Of a stretch of 64,000 bases of DNA, positions 1 to 7,662 are shown piece after piece (the first letter of the stretch is position 1; every line of letters begins with the position of its first letter). Source of the stretch: CAYUVH01 sp964448135 (GTDB lineage Bacteria; Verrucomicrobiota; Verrucomicrobiia; Limisphaerales; UBA8199). The notes below the pieces were generated by a model, which saw nothing but the letters and a program-made list of their open reading frames with translations, did no database searches and was not told the origin of the DNA. Where the stretch lies: assembly GCA_964448135.1 (NCBI GenBank), contig CAYUVH010000041.1:1-64000 (forward strand), written 5' to 3'. The translations under genes were made by a program, and so were the position numbers.

Positions 1-272
1 TGCCATCGAAAAGCCAGCTATTGCCACCTAATGCCCCCTATTGCCACCACGACTTTTTTCTCCACCAGTCCCACCGGTCCCACCGGTCCCAATGGTCCCA
101 CCTCTTCCGAAAGGACACCAAAGAACACCAAGGGGACAGCAAAAAACACTCAAGGAACGCCAAAAGAACACTCAAATATCGCGAAAAAACACCAAAAAAC
201 ACCAAAAAACACCAAAAAACACCAAAAAACACCTAAAAACACTTAAAGAACAACCTTCTTCAGGGGGCCCCA
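1..272 (+). repeat. Modular dispersed repeat, copy A (probably starts before the window)
   Basis: The copy has ordered modules: a TATTGCCACC/TAATGCC block (about 20-50), a GACTTTTTTCTCCACC block (about 51-66), a 9-base tandem of TCCCACCGG type (about 67-105), and 10-base units of GAACACCAAA type (about 112-250), ending in a GGGGGCCCC block near 262-270. The same modules in the same order occur on the minus strand at 5948-6174 and 30464-30700. The 10-base part contains five perfect AAAAAACACC units at 184-233. Short lysine/threonine/proline-rich reading frames run through it in several phases, which is expected of a simple repeat, so I do not call a gene. Copies B and C suggest that the left end lies at or just outside base 1. 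Confidence 0.8.
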
Positions 273-558
273 CGACCCGCTTGACCCGCTCTCAAGGTCA
301 AAAACTTGCAACCTGCAACCTTCAACTTGCAACCAAACACCTCCTAACACGTTTTATCGCATCTCACATCCAACGTGGGGCGCGTCACTCCGTGCGCGCC
401 GTCGTCCGAGCAAGGGAATTCCGCCCCTCGCGCGAGCGCAATGTCCCGCCAAACCGAACCGCGCCCCCGCCCCGGCCGGCGCGAAAAGAAGCTTTGCCTG
501 CCGGCCCAAGGCTTGTTATCCACTTCCCTGTTCGCTGAACATCACTAACCCCGAACTC
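273..558. other. Gene-free stretch upstream of the GAF gene
   Basis: No convincing reading frame was found. Around 300-340 there is a degenerate direct repetition of TTGCAACC/CTGCAACC. The rest is ordinary GC-rich DNA leading into the GAF-domain gene and presumably holds its promoter, although no clear -35/-10 pair was recognised. Confidence 0.5.
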
Positions 559-1194
559 ATGGCCGCCCCGATTGCCCGTAATGAGAAAAAGCGCCTCAAG
601 GTGCTTTGGGAATACTCCATCCTCGACACCGTGCCCGAGGAAATCTTCGACGACCTTACGGAACTGGCGGCCAAAATTTGCGAGGCGCCCATCGCGTTGA
701 TCTCCCTGGTGGACGAACGCCGGCAGTGGTTCAAATCCAAGGTCGGCCTCGGCGTGCGCGAAACGACGCGCGACGTCTCCTTCTGCGCCTACGCTTTGAA
801 CCAGACGGATCTCTTCATTGTGCCGGACGCGACGGCGGACAAGCGGTTCGCCAAGAACCCCCTCGTCAAATGCGATCCGCACATTCGTTTTTATGCCGGG
901 GCGCCGCTGGTCACTCCCGACGGTTATGTCCTCGGCACGCTTTGCGTCATCGACAAGGTGCCGCGCCAGTTGCGGCCGGACCAGAAGCAGGCGCTCCGCA
1001 TCCTCGCGCGCCACGTGGTCTCTCAACTCGAACTCCGCCGTCGCGCGCGCGAGCTGGCCGATGCCCGGCACGAAGGCTCCGAACTGCGCGGCGAGTTGGA
1101 AATCGTCCGGCGTGAATTATCCGAAACGCGGCGTGAACTCCGCCGCCACCGCGGCCCCGTGTCGCGCCCGGTCAAAAAGAAAATTTTGCGATGA
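559..1194 (+). CDS. GAF domain-containing protein
   Basis: This 211-residue soluble protein consists mostly of one GAF domain (about residues 20-165), the small-molecule or chromophore sensing fold. The segments ISLVDERRQWFKS, DVSFCAYALNQ and FYAGAPLVTPDG followed by LGTLCVID are typical of the stand-alone GAF proteins often fused to histidine kinases or cyclase domains. Here no output domain follows. The C-terminal 45 residues are Arg/Glu-rich and probably form a coiled coil, so it may act through a partner. There is no signal peptide or membrane span. The stop codon overlaps the start of the next gene in an ATGA arrangement, which implies translational coupling to the isomerase-like gene. 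The ligand cannot be told from sequence. Confidence 0.85.
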   Translation: MAAPIARNEKKRLKVLWEYSILDTVPEEIFDDLTELAAKICEAPIALISLVDERRQWFKSKVGLGVRETTRDVSFCAYALNQTDLFIVPDATADKRFAKNPLVKCDPHIRFYAGAPLVTPDGYVLGTLCVIDKVPRQLRPDQKQALRILARHVVSQLELRRRARELADARHEGSELRGELEIVRRELSETRRELRRHRGPVSRPVKKKILR

Positions 1195-2093
1195 ATCGAC
1201 GTGAATTTTTGCAATGCACCGCCCTGACCACCGCCGCCGCGGCGATCCCGCTGGCCGTCGCGCACGCCGCCGAGACGAACGCCAAAGGCGTGCATTGGCC
1301 CATCGGCTGCCTCAACCGCCCGTGGCTCGGCGATAATCAGAAGTGGGGCTACGATGTCGCTTTGGACGGCATCCAGGGCGCCGGCTACAAGCTGACCGGC
1401 CTGCTGACCCGCACGCCAAAAGAGCCCTTCACCGGCGCGGATGCCACCCACGAATATTTGGTCGGGTTGAAGCAGAAGATCGCCGCGCACGGCCTCGCCG
1501 TGAATATGGCGGCAATGCGCGTGAAGACCAACCTCCCCCTCGCCGATGCCATCAAAGACCTCCGCCAGCAGATCGACAACGCCAAATTCGTCGGCGTGGA
1601 ATACCTGCTCACCTTTGGCGCCGATTCCCCCAAGACCTACGAGACCTATTACCAGCTCATGAAAGACGGCGCGGCCTACGCGCAGGATCTCGGCCTAAAA
1701 CTCGTCCTCAAACCCCACGGCGGCGCGAGTGGCGCCGCCGAGGAAATCGTCCGCTGCCTCGACAAGGTGAAGCACGACAATTTCAAAATCTGGTTCGATG
1801 CGGGCAACATCATCTACTACACCGGCAAGGATCCCGTTGAACAGCTCAAGCCCATCGCCTCGCAGGTGACTGGATTTTGCGCCAAGGATTGCGACAAGGA
1901 AAAGGGCACCGTGTGGCTCGAGTTCGGCACCGGCAAAGTGGATTTTTCCGCCGTGTTCGGCGTCCTGAAAAAAGCCGGCTTCAACGGCCCCGTCATGGTC
2001 GAGTGCTGCAAACTCGCCGATACCCCCGAAGGCGTCACCGCAAACGCAAAGAAGAACCGGGAGTTTTTGGAGAAGACGTTCGCGGCTCTTTAA
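1191..2093 (+). CDS. Tat-exported sugar phosphate isomerase/epimerase-like TIM-barrel protein
   Basis: The 300-residue product begins MNRREFLQCTALTTAAAAIP, a short twin-arginine-type signal (RREFL followed by a hydrophobic stretch and an AHA cleavage region), so it is probably exported folded. The rest matches the xylose isomerase-like TIM-barrel superfamily (AP endonuclease 2 fold) that includes hydroxypyruvate isomerase and inosose dehydratase. Conserved-looking metal and substrate segments are LKPHGGASGAAEE, WFDAGNIIYYTGKDP and the C-terminal PVMVECCK. The substrate is not predictable. Exported members of this family are abundant in Verrucomicrobiota and Planctomycetota, often beside Gfo/Idh/MocA oxidoreductases, and one lies downstream at 2852. 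The ATG overlaps the GAF gene stop. Confidence 0.85.
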   Translation: MNRREFLQCTALTTAAAAIPLAVAHAAETNAKGVHWPIGCLNRPWLGDNQKWGYDVALDGIQGAGYKLTGLLTRTPKEPFTGADATHEYLVGLKQKIAAHGLAVNMAAMRVKTNLPLADAIKDLRQQIDNAKFVGVEYLLTFGADSPKTYETYYQLMKDGAAYAQDLGLKLVLKPHGGASGAAEEIVRCLDKVKHDNFKIWFDAGNIIYYTGKDPVEQLKPIASQVTGFCAKDCDKEKGTVWLEFGTGKVDFSAVFGVLKKAGFNGPVMVECCKLADTPEGVTANAKKNREFLEKTFAAL

Positions 2094-2112
2094 ATCCGCT
2101 GAACGCGCCGAT

Positions 2113-2514
2113 TCAAGGCGTAAGTATCTCCATGTCTGGCGCGACATGCTGGAAGTGTGCGGGATTACGCGTCACGATCCGTGTCGCTTTCTTGCGTCGG
2201 GCGAACGTTGCGTGCAGCGAATCGTAAATCCCTCCGCCCATGACGCCACGGCTGCGTGCTTCTCGAATCGCGGTCTCATAGTCAGTCAGGGTCAGCGCCT
2301 CCACCGCAATCGTGTCCTCCAGGCTTAGCGCCAGCTCCGTTGCATCGTCGGTCGGCACCTTGTAAAATCCTGTCAGTGTCGCGAAAGTCTCCGCCAGCGC
2401 GTGCGCGTTCGTGAACGGGCGCAAAGAATCCTCTAGCGCCGCGATGCAAGCCGGGTGTTCGGGATGCGAACTCAGCAACGCCCCGACCAGGATTCCGGTG
2501 TCCAGGAAGGTCAT
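2113..2514 (-). CDS. PIN-domain ribonuclease, VapC-type toxin
   Basis: This 133-residue protein is one PIN domain, the Mg-dependent ribonuclease fold of VapC toxins. Visible acidic residues are Asp5 in TFLDTGILVG, the Glu in AHALAETFATLTG, and the Asp in GGGIYDSLHATFA, followed by the IVTRN segment typical of the fourth active-site region. Length is normal for the family. Its start overlaps the end of the antitoxin gene at 2511-2514, the usual antitoxin-first toxin-antitoxin order on the minus strand. The expected activity is cleavage of RNA (in characterised VapCs often tRNA or rRNA), held in check by the neighbouring antitoxin. The target here is unknown. Confidence 0.88.
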   Translation of the reverse strand: MTFLDTGILVGALLSSHPEHPACIAALEDSLRPFTNAHALAETFATLTGFYKVPTDDATELALSLEDTIAVEALTLTDYETAIREARSRGVMGGGIYDSLHATFARRKKATRIVTRNPAHFQHVAPDMEILTP

Positions 2515-2759
2515 CGGGCGTACCGGCGTACCTGTTCGACAGCCTCCTCAATCGGCGTGGCGGGCACCGCGCCGGTCCAAACCTTAAGTTTGCCGCGTTT
2601 GACTATGCGCCCGCTGGCATTGGGTTCCATCTCCAGAACGATTCGCCCGGGCGTCGCGGACACGACGAGCTTTTGCCTTCGGGGAATTCCCGCCGCCCGC
2701 CGCAGTTCCCGGGAAAGCACGATCCGGTTCGACGCATCCAGCTCAATCGTCGTCTTCAT
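2511..2759 (-). CDS. AbrB/VapB-type antitoxin
   Basis: This small 82-residue protein starts MKTTIELDASNRIVLSRELR, the pattern of a swapped-hairpin AbrB/SpoVT/MazE DNA-binding domain: a beta strand, then DASNRIVLSRELRRAAGI, then a second strand VVSATPGRIVLEM. The C-terminal 30 residues, including EEAVEQVRRY, would be the part that wraps and blocks the toxin. It overlaps the PIN toxin gene by four bases. Antitoxins of this type usually autorepress their own operon, and a direct repeat just upstream (2769-2787) is a candidate operator. Confidence 0.85.
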   Translation of the reverse strand: MKTTIELDASNRIVLSRELRRAAGIPRRQKLVVSATPGRIVLEMEPNASGRIVKRGKLKVWTGAVPATPIEEAVEQVRRYAR

Positions 2760-2768
2760 GGCATGAGT

Positions 2769-2787
2769 ATGGCACAGTCATGGCACA
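2769..2787 (-). promoter_or_regulatory. Candidate operator of the VapBC-type operon
   Basis: Two perfect 8-base direct repeats, ATGGCACA, lie 11 bases apart (2769-2776 and 2780-2787), one helical turn, and 10-28 bases upstream of the antitoxin start. Spacing and position fit an autoregulatory site. Binding is inferred. Confidence 0.35.
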
Positions 2788-2851
2788 CTTTCAAGTGATG
2801 AGGCTTGGCTTGAAGCTTGACGTTCCCCGCGTTCCGTGAATTCTAGGAACG

Positions 2852-4054
2852 ATGAAATCGCCCCATGCTTCCCAGACACGCCGTCATTTTCTGCAAACCA
2901 CCGCCCTCGGCGCAGCCACGCTCGGACTGCTGCGATCCGGCCGTGCGGCTGACAAAGTCATCCAGGGCTTCGAGACCACGCCCTCCGATGCAAATGCGTC
3001 GGCGGGCTGGAAACCGATTTCGGATCGCAAAATCCGCGTGGGCATCGCAGGCAACGGAGTGTGCCGATTCGGGCCGGCGTTTGGATTTCAAAATCATCCG
3101 AACGTCGAAGTCATTGGCGTGGCGGAACTCGATCCCGCGCTTTGCGCGGACATGGCCAAGGTCTGCAAATGTTCGCAGCAATATCCGTCGCTGGAAAAGA
3201 TGATCGAAAATGATCGCATCGAAGCCGTTTTCATCGCCACCGACGCCCCCAGTCACGCACGGCTGGCGGTGGCGGCATTGAAGAAAGGCAAGCACGTCGG
3301 CTCGGCGGTGCCGGCGGTGTTCGGGTCGTTGGAGGAGGCGGATGAACTTTTTCACGCCGTGAAATCCAGCGGGCGCAAATACATGATGTTCGAGACCTCC
3401 TGCTTCCACGAAGACCTCTATGCGATGCGCCAGCTTTACAAGGCGGGCGCGCTCGGGCAGGTGCTTTATTCCGAGGGCGAATACTATCATTACATGCCCA
3501 CGCCGATTGATTCCTACAAAGGCTGGCGCGTGGGACTGCCGCCGCAATGGTATCCCACGCACTCGAACGCATACCTGCCGGGTGTGACCGGCGAGCGCTT
3601 CACGCATGTGAGCTGTTACGGCACGAAGAGTGTGCTGGATCATCTGCGCCCGGCGAACAACCCCTACAAGAACGCGTTTGGCACGGAGATCGCCACTTTT
3701 GAAACGAGCGGTGGGGGCGTCTCGCGGATGGCGGTGAGCTGGGACACGCCCGGCTCCGGCGGAGAAATGGGACGTCTGCGGGGGCAGAAGGGTTCTTACT
3801 ATGGAAAATACGACGGCTTGGAAAAGACTTTGCCCGACACGAAACGGCCGCCGTTGCCACCGGGAATGCCGGCGGGCGGCCATGGCGGGTCGCATGGCCA
3901 TCTCACCAACGAATTCATCTCGGCGATTCTTCAGGATCGGACCCCCATGGTGGATATTACCCTGGCGCTGAATCTGACGGTGGCCGGGATTGTGGCGCAC
4001 AAATCCGCGCTCAGGGACGGCGAGCGTTTGAAGATTCCGCAGTACACAATTTAA
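2852..4054 (+). CDS. Tat-exported Gfo/Idh/MocA family oxidoreductase
   Basis: The 400-residue product has an N-terminal twin-arginine signal, QTRRHFLQTTALGAATLGLL, followed by the NAD(P)-binding Rossmann domain. KIRVGIAGNGVCRFG contains the dinucleotide-binding glycines (G-x-G-x-x-x-x-G pattern), and KKGKHVGSAVPAVF is the region that holds the EKP motif in classical family members. Here the EKP motif is altered to SAVP, so the catalytic lysine is not at the usual place. The C-terminal alpha/beta domain follows (MMFETSCFHEDLYAMRQLYK onward). Exported Gfo/Idh/MocA proteins of this type are common in Verrucomicrobiota and Planctomycetota and act on sugars or sugar derivatives. The substrate is unknown. 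It is separate from the 1191 isomerase-like gene but probably functionally related. Confidence 0.85.
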   Translation: MKSPHASQTRRHFLQTTALGAATLGLLRSGRAADKVIQGFETTPSDANASAGWKPISDRKIRVGIAGNGVCRFGPAFGFQNHPNVEVIGVAELDPALCADMAKVCKCSQQYPSLEKMIENDRIEAVFIATDAPSHARLAVAALKKGKHVGSAVPAVFGSLEEADELFHAVKSSGRKYMMFETSCFHEDLYAMRQLYKAGALGQVLYSEGEYYHYMPTPIDSYKGWRVGLPPQWYPTHSNAYLPGVTGERFTHVSCYGTKSVLDHLRPANNPYKNAFGTEIATFETSGGGVSRMAVSWDTPGSGGEMGRLRGQKGSYYGKYDGLEKTLPDTKRPPLPPGMPAGGHGGSHGHLTNEFISAILQDRTPMVDITLALNLTVAGIVAHKSALRDGERLKIPQYTI

Positions 4055-4065
4055 GCCTGCTGCCG

Positions 4066-5595
4066 CTATTGACCGCGCACGCGGAAATAGCGATTGCTGG
4101 CCGTGATGGGGGTGGACGCGTTTTGCTGGGCAGTCGTGGCAAGCGGACTCCAAGCCGGCGGGGCCAGCGTGCTGGTTCGTTCCACAACAAAGGGTGCAGT
4201 GCCGCCGATCCAGGAGAGATTCAGATTTGTTCCGGACTTGGCCGCCGAGAGCAGGAGCGAATTTGTGACGGTGACCACCATCGCGTCGTAGGCAATGGCG
4301 TGGAGGCCATTTGAGGCGCTGAGCATGAGGGTGTAGGTGCCGACGTTGGTGAAGGTGGCGGTGGTGTTGGTGAGCGCGGTGTTTGCGAAGGTGGCGCCGT
4401 TCGTGCCCGGGCCGGAATAGGTGTACCAGCGGACGGTGAGAGGTGGGGCGCTGGTGTAGTTCACGTTGCCTTGCAACGTGACGGGCTGCCCCAGGCCAAC
4501 CACGCGATCCGCGCCCGCGTTCGCGGTCGGAGCGCCGGCGGAGCGCGGGCCGCCGTTCGTGGCGGTGGTTTGGATGACTTCGAAATTGGTGATGCTGACC
4601 GAGGAGATGTGGCTGAAGGCGTTTGCGGGCCAGCGGTCGTCGGGGGTGACCGAGATAGAGAAAAAGCTGCCGTTGTCGGCGACCAGGGCGCCGTATTTTT
4701 TCAGCGCGACGAGGATGGCTTTCTCCTCCTTCGCCCAGCCGGATGGAATGCTGAAGGAGGCTTTGAGCCGGACGCGCTGGCCCATGGCGGGGACATTGGT
4801 TTGAGTGGCCGAGGTGCTGGAGGCCCAGTGAGTGGCGGGGTAAATGTATTCCTTGCGCGAGCGGCCGACGACGATCCGGCAGGCGTGTTCGACCACGCCA
4901 CGCTCGCATTCATCATAACGCGGCAGCGAGGGAAACATTTGCAGGCCGGCGGCGTCGCCGGAGGTCAGGCCTTCCTCACGGGTGGCGCCGGTGTTCATGT
5001 CGAATTTCGCGCCGTTGGAAGCGGTCCAGTTTCCGTTGGTGAGCTTGGCCTGCCACATTTCCCAGAGGTATCCCGCGCCGGGTTGCATGATGCTGGCGTG
5101 GCGGTCGCCGCCCTTGTTGTAAAAGTCCTGTTGCCACTGCAGGAGAGTAGTGCCCGCGGGGGAAACGTCCTTGGGCCAGGTTTCGACGGGCATGTTGGTT
5201 GGGATCGGATAGGGGCCCGGGTCCGAATCGCCGGGATAGACTAGGAACGAGATGGGCAGGAGCGGTTGATTGTCCGGAATGAGGACAAAGTTCATTTCGT
5301 AGAAGGCGCGCAGGGTCCAGTTGTTCGTGTTCAGGTCGGACATGATTTGGGCGATCATGGCGGCAGAATTTGTCAGCACGGGCCGGCGGGAGATGTCCTC
5401 GTTCCAGGGATGGGTGACGGGAAGGATTTGCATTGCCGAGAGGATGGTGTCGGCCTGGGCGGTGTTGAAGAGGACGGCGTTGGTGACCACGGGAGCGGGG
5501 CCGAGGATTCGTCCTTCCTGGTTGATGCGTTCGGCCAGCGCCGGCCAAGCGGCCAGGACGAGGCCCATGAGTGCCAATCGTAAACTGCGTTTCAT
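4066..5595 (-). CDS. Secreted protein with PKD/Ig-like domain, function unknown
   Basis: The 509-residue product has a clear Sec signal peptide (MKRSLRLALMGLVLAAWPALA, cleaved before ERIN). Residues about 30-330 form a large domain I do not recognise, rich in Trp/Asn/Pro, beginning with repeated short motifs about night-and-day-like residue blocks (ADTILSAMQIL, PWNEDISRRPVL) and containing YPATHWAS. Residues about 360-445 look like a PKD/Ig-like beta-sandwich: PTANAGADRVVGLGQPVTL, RWYTYSGPGT, ATFTNVGTYTLMLSASNG. A short final beta-rich region (LSWIGGTAPFVVERT, ITASNRYFRVRGQ) resembles C-terminal modules of secreted verrucomicrobial proteins. It is probably extracellular or periplasmic. It converges with the Gfo/Idh/MocA gene, with 11 bases between the stops. 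Confidence 0.75.
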   Translation of the reverse strand: MKRSLRLALMGLVLAAWPALAERINQEGRILGPAPVVTNAVLFNTAQADTILSAMQILPVTHPWNEDISRRPVLTNSAAMIAQIMSDLNTNNWTLRAFYEMNFVLIPDNQPLLPISFLVYPGDSDPGPYPIPTNMPVETWPKDVSPAGTTLLQWQQDFYNKGGDRHASIMQPGAGYLWEMWQAKLTNGNWTASNGAKFDMNTGATREEGLTSGDAAGLQMFPSLPRYDECERGVVEHACRIVVGRSRKEYIYPATHWASSTSATQTNVPAMGQRVRLKASFSIPSGWAKEEKAILVALKKYGALVADNGSFFSISVTPDDRWPANAFSHISSVSITNFEVIQTTATNGGPRSAGAPTANAGADRVVGLGQPVTLQGNVNYTSAPPLTVRWYTYSGPGTNGATFANTALTNTTATFTNVGTYTLMLSASNGLHAIAYDAMVVTVTNSLLLSAAKSGTNLNLSWIGGTAPFVVERTSTLAPPAWSPLATTAQQNASTPITASNRYFRVRGQ

Positions 5596-5705
5596 TTCTG
5601 CGACTGCGGAGTCCGCGAATCAACCTCCGCCAGGATGTAGCAATTGCAACGCCAGTTTTGGAAAGGCGGGGTGCCCGGCGGGGTCCGAGCCGGATTGGCG
5701 GGACG

Positions 5706-5731
5706 ATTAGGATTAGGATTAAGATTAGGAG
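5706..5731 (+). repeat. Short degenerate ATTAGG tandem
   Basis: Four tandem units of ATTAGG type (one reads ATTAAG) follow GGACG. This is a simple-sequence tract in non-coding DNA. It lies just upstream of the secreted PKD-protein gene, which points the other way, and no function is evident. Confidence 0.6.
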
Positions 5732-5947
5732 GAGGAGATTGGGGCTCCCTAATTTTTGGGTGGTTCTAGGTTTGATCCGTCTTCGCTCCGCTTCGACGCG
5801 ACGGGCCAGGTTTGACAGGCGGGGCTTTTGGTTCGACGGCTTGTCGGACTGGAGTTTGACGGGGGTTGGACGGTGGTTGGACCCGGGGCTGACGATCCCT
5901 TGACGATGGTCGGCGAAGGGGCGAAGGGAGGCTGGATGGGAAAAAAT

Positions 5948-6174
5948 TGAAGAGGTTGTACCTTTCGCGCAATTAGGCGTCTTTTGGTGGTTTTTCAATG
6001 GGTTATGAATGTACCTTTGGCGCACTTTGGTGTACCTTGAGCGTACCTTGGTGTACCTTCGAGAGGAGTGGGACCATTGGGACCATTGGGACCGGTGGGA
6101 CAGGTGGGACAGGTGAATGCAAAAAAAAGTCATGGTGGCAATAGCGGGCATTAGGTGGCAATAGGTGGCGCGTG
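5948..6174 (-). repeat. Modular dispersed repeat, copy B
   Basis: Read on the minus strand it has the same order as copy A: TATTGCCACC/TAATGCC block (about 6135-6172), poly-T block, five 9-base units of TCCCACCGG/TCCCAATGG type (about 6068-6115), then 10-11-base units. In this copy the last units are GGTACACCAA/GGTACGCTCAA instead of GAACACCAAA, so that module has diverged as a block while the flanks stayed recognisable. It ends near the conserved GAAGAGGTTGT segment (about 5948-5960), which also ends copy C. Confidence 0.75.
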
Positions 6175-6899
6175 CCGGGAGATTCGAAGCTCGAAGCCAT
6201 TGCATGGCGGTGGCGAAATCCGCCTTCGCACGAGGCTTCGGCGCGACACGTCCGAAACAGATCCAAAATTCCAAAACCGGAAGGGGCAGAGGGACCAAAG
6301 GGACAGGAGTGACGCGAGTGAACGGAGTGGGTTGCCACAATGTGTTGGCTGGCAGGCTTGTCATGGTCTGGTTGTTCCTTGTGTTTCCCGTGCAGCGAAT
6401 CGGCTGAGTGAACCGGCGATTCCCGGGCGAGAAATCTCCTCCGGAGATAGGGTGGCATGGCTTGGACGGGTGTCAAGAGGGGGAACGCCAAAAACTGAGG
6501 TGCGTAGAGCTACGGCGCGGAGCAGCCTTAAAGGATTCGAACAGGAGGTAGCAAGCCGGGCCGACACCCACTTCCGATCACACGCGGGAAGGAGTGGGGT
6601 CGGACGAATCGGACGGGTAGGACCCCGGTGATGATTGAGCTGGAATTGACGAATCCGGCAGTGTTTTTCTGGTTGAGTTCGCCGAAGGGGAGGAAAATAC
6701 GAAGGAGGAAATTCGAAATCCCGGCCGTCGCCAAGGCTATGGCCCGGCAGGCGAAACAAATTCGAATTACCAAAGTAAGGAAAAGAAGTTCGAAACGAGA
6801 CAAAGGGCGTAAAACCACAGAGCCACTGAGGCACAGAGGGGAAAAGAAGGGCTCGATGACAAAAAAATTTGGTGACAGAAAAATTAAAGACACGGGGCC

Positions 6900-6940
6900 A
6901 AAAAGAACTCAGCCCCTCCGCCGGGCAGGCGGAGAGGCTG
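6900..6940 (-). terminator. Rho-independent terminator of the tol-pal operon
   Basis: A 13-base-pair stem with one G-U pair (6910-6922 with 6928-6940) and a 5-base loop is followed, on the minus strand, by a T-rich tract. It lies 43 bases after the pal stop codon. Confidence 0.8.
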
Positions 6941-6982
6941 AATCGAACACAATCCGCTGGGACAACAGCGGATGAGATTGGC

Positions 6983-7639
6983 TTACGGCTTGGCCGGAGG
7001 CGTCAGGAGGATGAAGTCGCCGCGGCGGTTCTTCTTCCAGGCGGCTTCGTCGTGGGCCGGGTCAGCGGGCTTGTCCTTGCCGTAGCTGATGGTATCAACG
7101 CGGCCGGGTTCGATGCCCTTCTTGATAAGCTCTTCGCGGATGGCCAGCGCGCGGCGGTCGCCCAGGGCGCGGTTGTATTCCTCGGTCCCACGCTCGTCGC
7201 AGTTGCCTTCCACGCGCACGGCATCTTCCTTGTGACTGTTCAGGTAATCAGCGATATGTCCCACCTTGGATTGCTCACTGCCGCCGACCGCGGCGCTGTC
7301 GTAAGCGAAATACACGGTGTCCGCGGCGAAGATGGTGGCGTTTTCAGGCCAGCCAGCATGGCTGCCGGCGGGGTTGGCCGGAGTGCCGCTGTAGCCTTGC
7401 GAGCCGATCTCAGAACCAGGAGGCACATTGTTACCCTGAAGCCCCGATGGATTGTTTTCAGCGCCTCCAAGCGGGGGAGCCTTGCCGGGATCAGCGACTC
7501 CCGAGCCGTTGCCGTTAACGCCCTTGTTAGCGTTATTGGGGATATCGGTGACATTGACGGGTTTCTTCTTGCAGCCGGTGGCGGCAATCGCGATGACGAT
7601 TGCCACGGACAGCAGACGGATAAACTGGGTTGCTTTCAT
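6983..7639 (-). CDS. pal: Peptidoglycan-associated lipoprotein Pal
   Basis: The 218-residue outer-membrane lipoprotein anchors the envelope to peptidoglycan as the last part of the Tol-Pal system. The start at 7639 is chosen because it places the lipoprotein signal MKATQFIRLLSVAIVIAIA at the N terminus, with lipobox A-T-G-Cys and KKK following the cysteine, and because an AAAGG ribosome-binding site lies 8 bases upstream. After a long Gly/Asn/Pro linker, the C-terminal OmpA-like domain (about residues 95-215) shows VYFAYDSAAVGG, VRVEGNCDERGTEEYNRALG and GKDKPADPAHDEAAWKKNRR, the expected peptidoglycan-binding pattern. It is the last gene of tolQ-tolR-tolA-tolB-pal, 23 bases after tolB, followed by a strong terminator. 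Confidence 0.93.
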   Translation of the reverse strand: MKATQFIRLLSVAIVIAIAATGCKKKPVNVTDIPNNANKGVNGNGSGVADPGKAPPLGGAENNPSGLQGNNVPPGSEIGSQGYSGTPANPAGSHAGWPENATIFAADTVYFAYDSAAVGGSEQSKVGHIADYLNSHKEDAVRVEGNCDERGTEEYNRALGDRRALAIREELIKKGIEPGRVDTISYGKDKPADPAHDEAAWKKNRRGDFILLTPPAKP

Positions 7640-7662
7640 TATTCGGCCTTTCATGGTACGGG

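Larger units (their letters stand above)
5596..6982. other. Repeat-rich intergenic region without convincing genes
   Basis: This 1.4-kb stretch contains copy B of the modular repeat, a short ATTAGG tandem, fragments of TTCGAA/AATTCGAAAT type (about 6185-6280 and 6705-6800), and a CCATTGCATGGCGG block near 6197-6210 that recurs near 31527-31540. Reading frames exist on both strands but are rich in Arg and Ser, break inside the repeats and match no recognised fold. The right end contains the tol-pal terminator. Confidence 0.6.

Noticed and set aside
184..233. Regular A-rich repeats resembling a CRISPR-like array
   Set aside because: The units are 10 bases with no spacers of unique sequence, and no cas genes are near.
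2843..4909. Very long minus-strand open frame opposite the Gfo/Idh/MocA gene
   Set aside because: It is rich in Arg, His and Pro, crosses two real genes on their antisense strands, and results from high GC content.
5706..5731. Telomere-like ATTAGG repeats
   Set aside because: There are only four degenerate units in an internal position of an otherwise ordinary chromosome.
6155..6834. Overlapping 150-residue open frames on both strands
   Set aside because: They run through repeat copy B and TTCGAA fragments, and have Arg/Ser-rich compositions without a recognisable fold.
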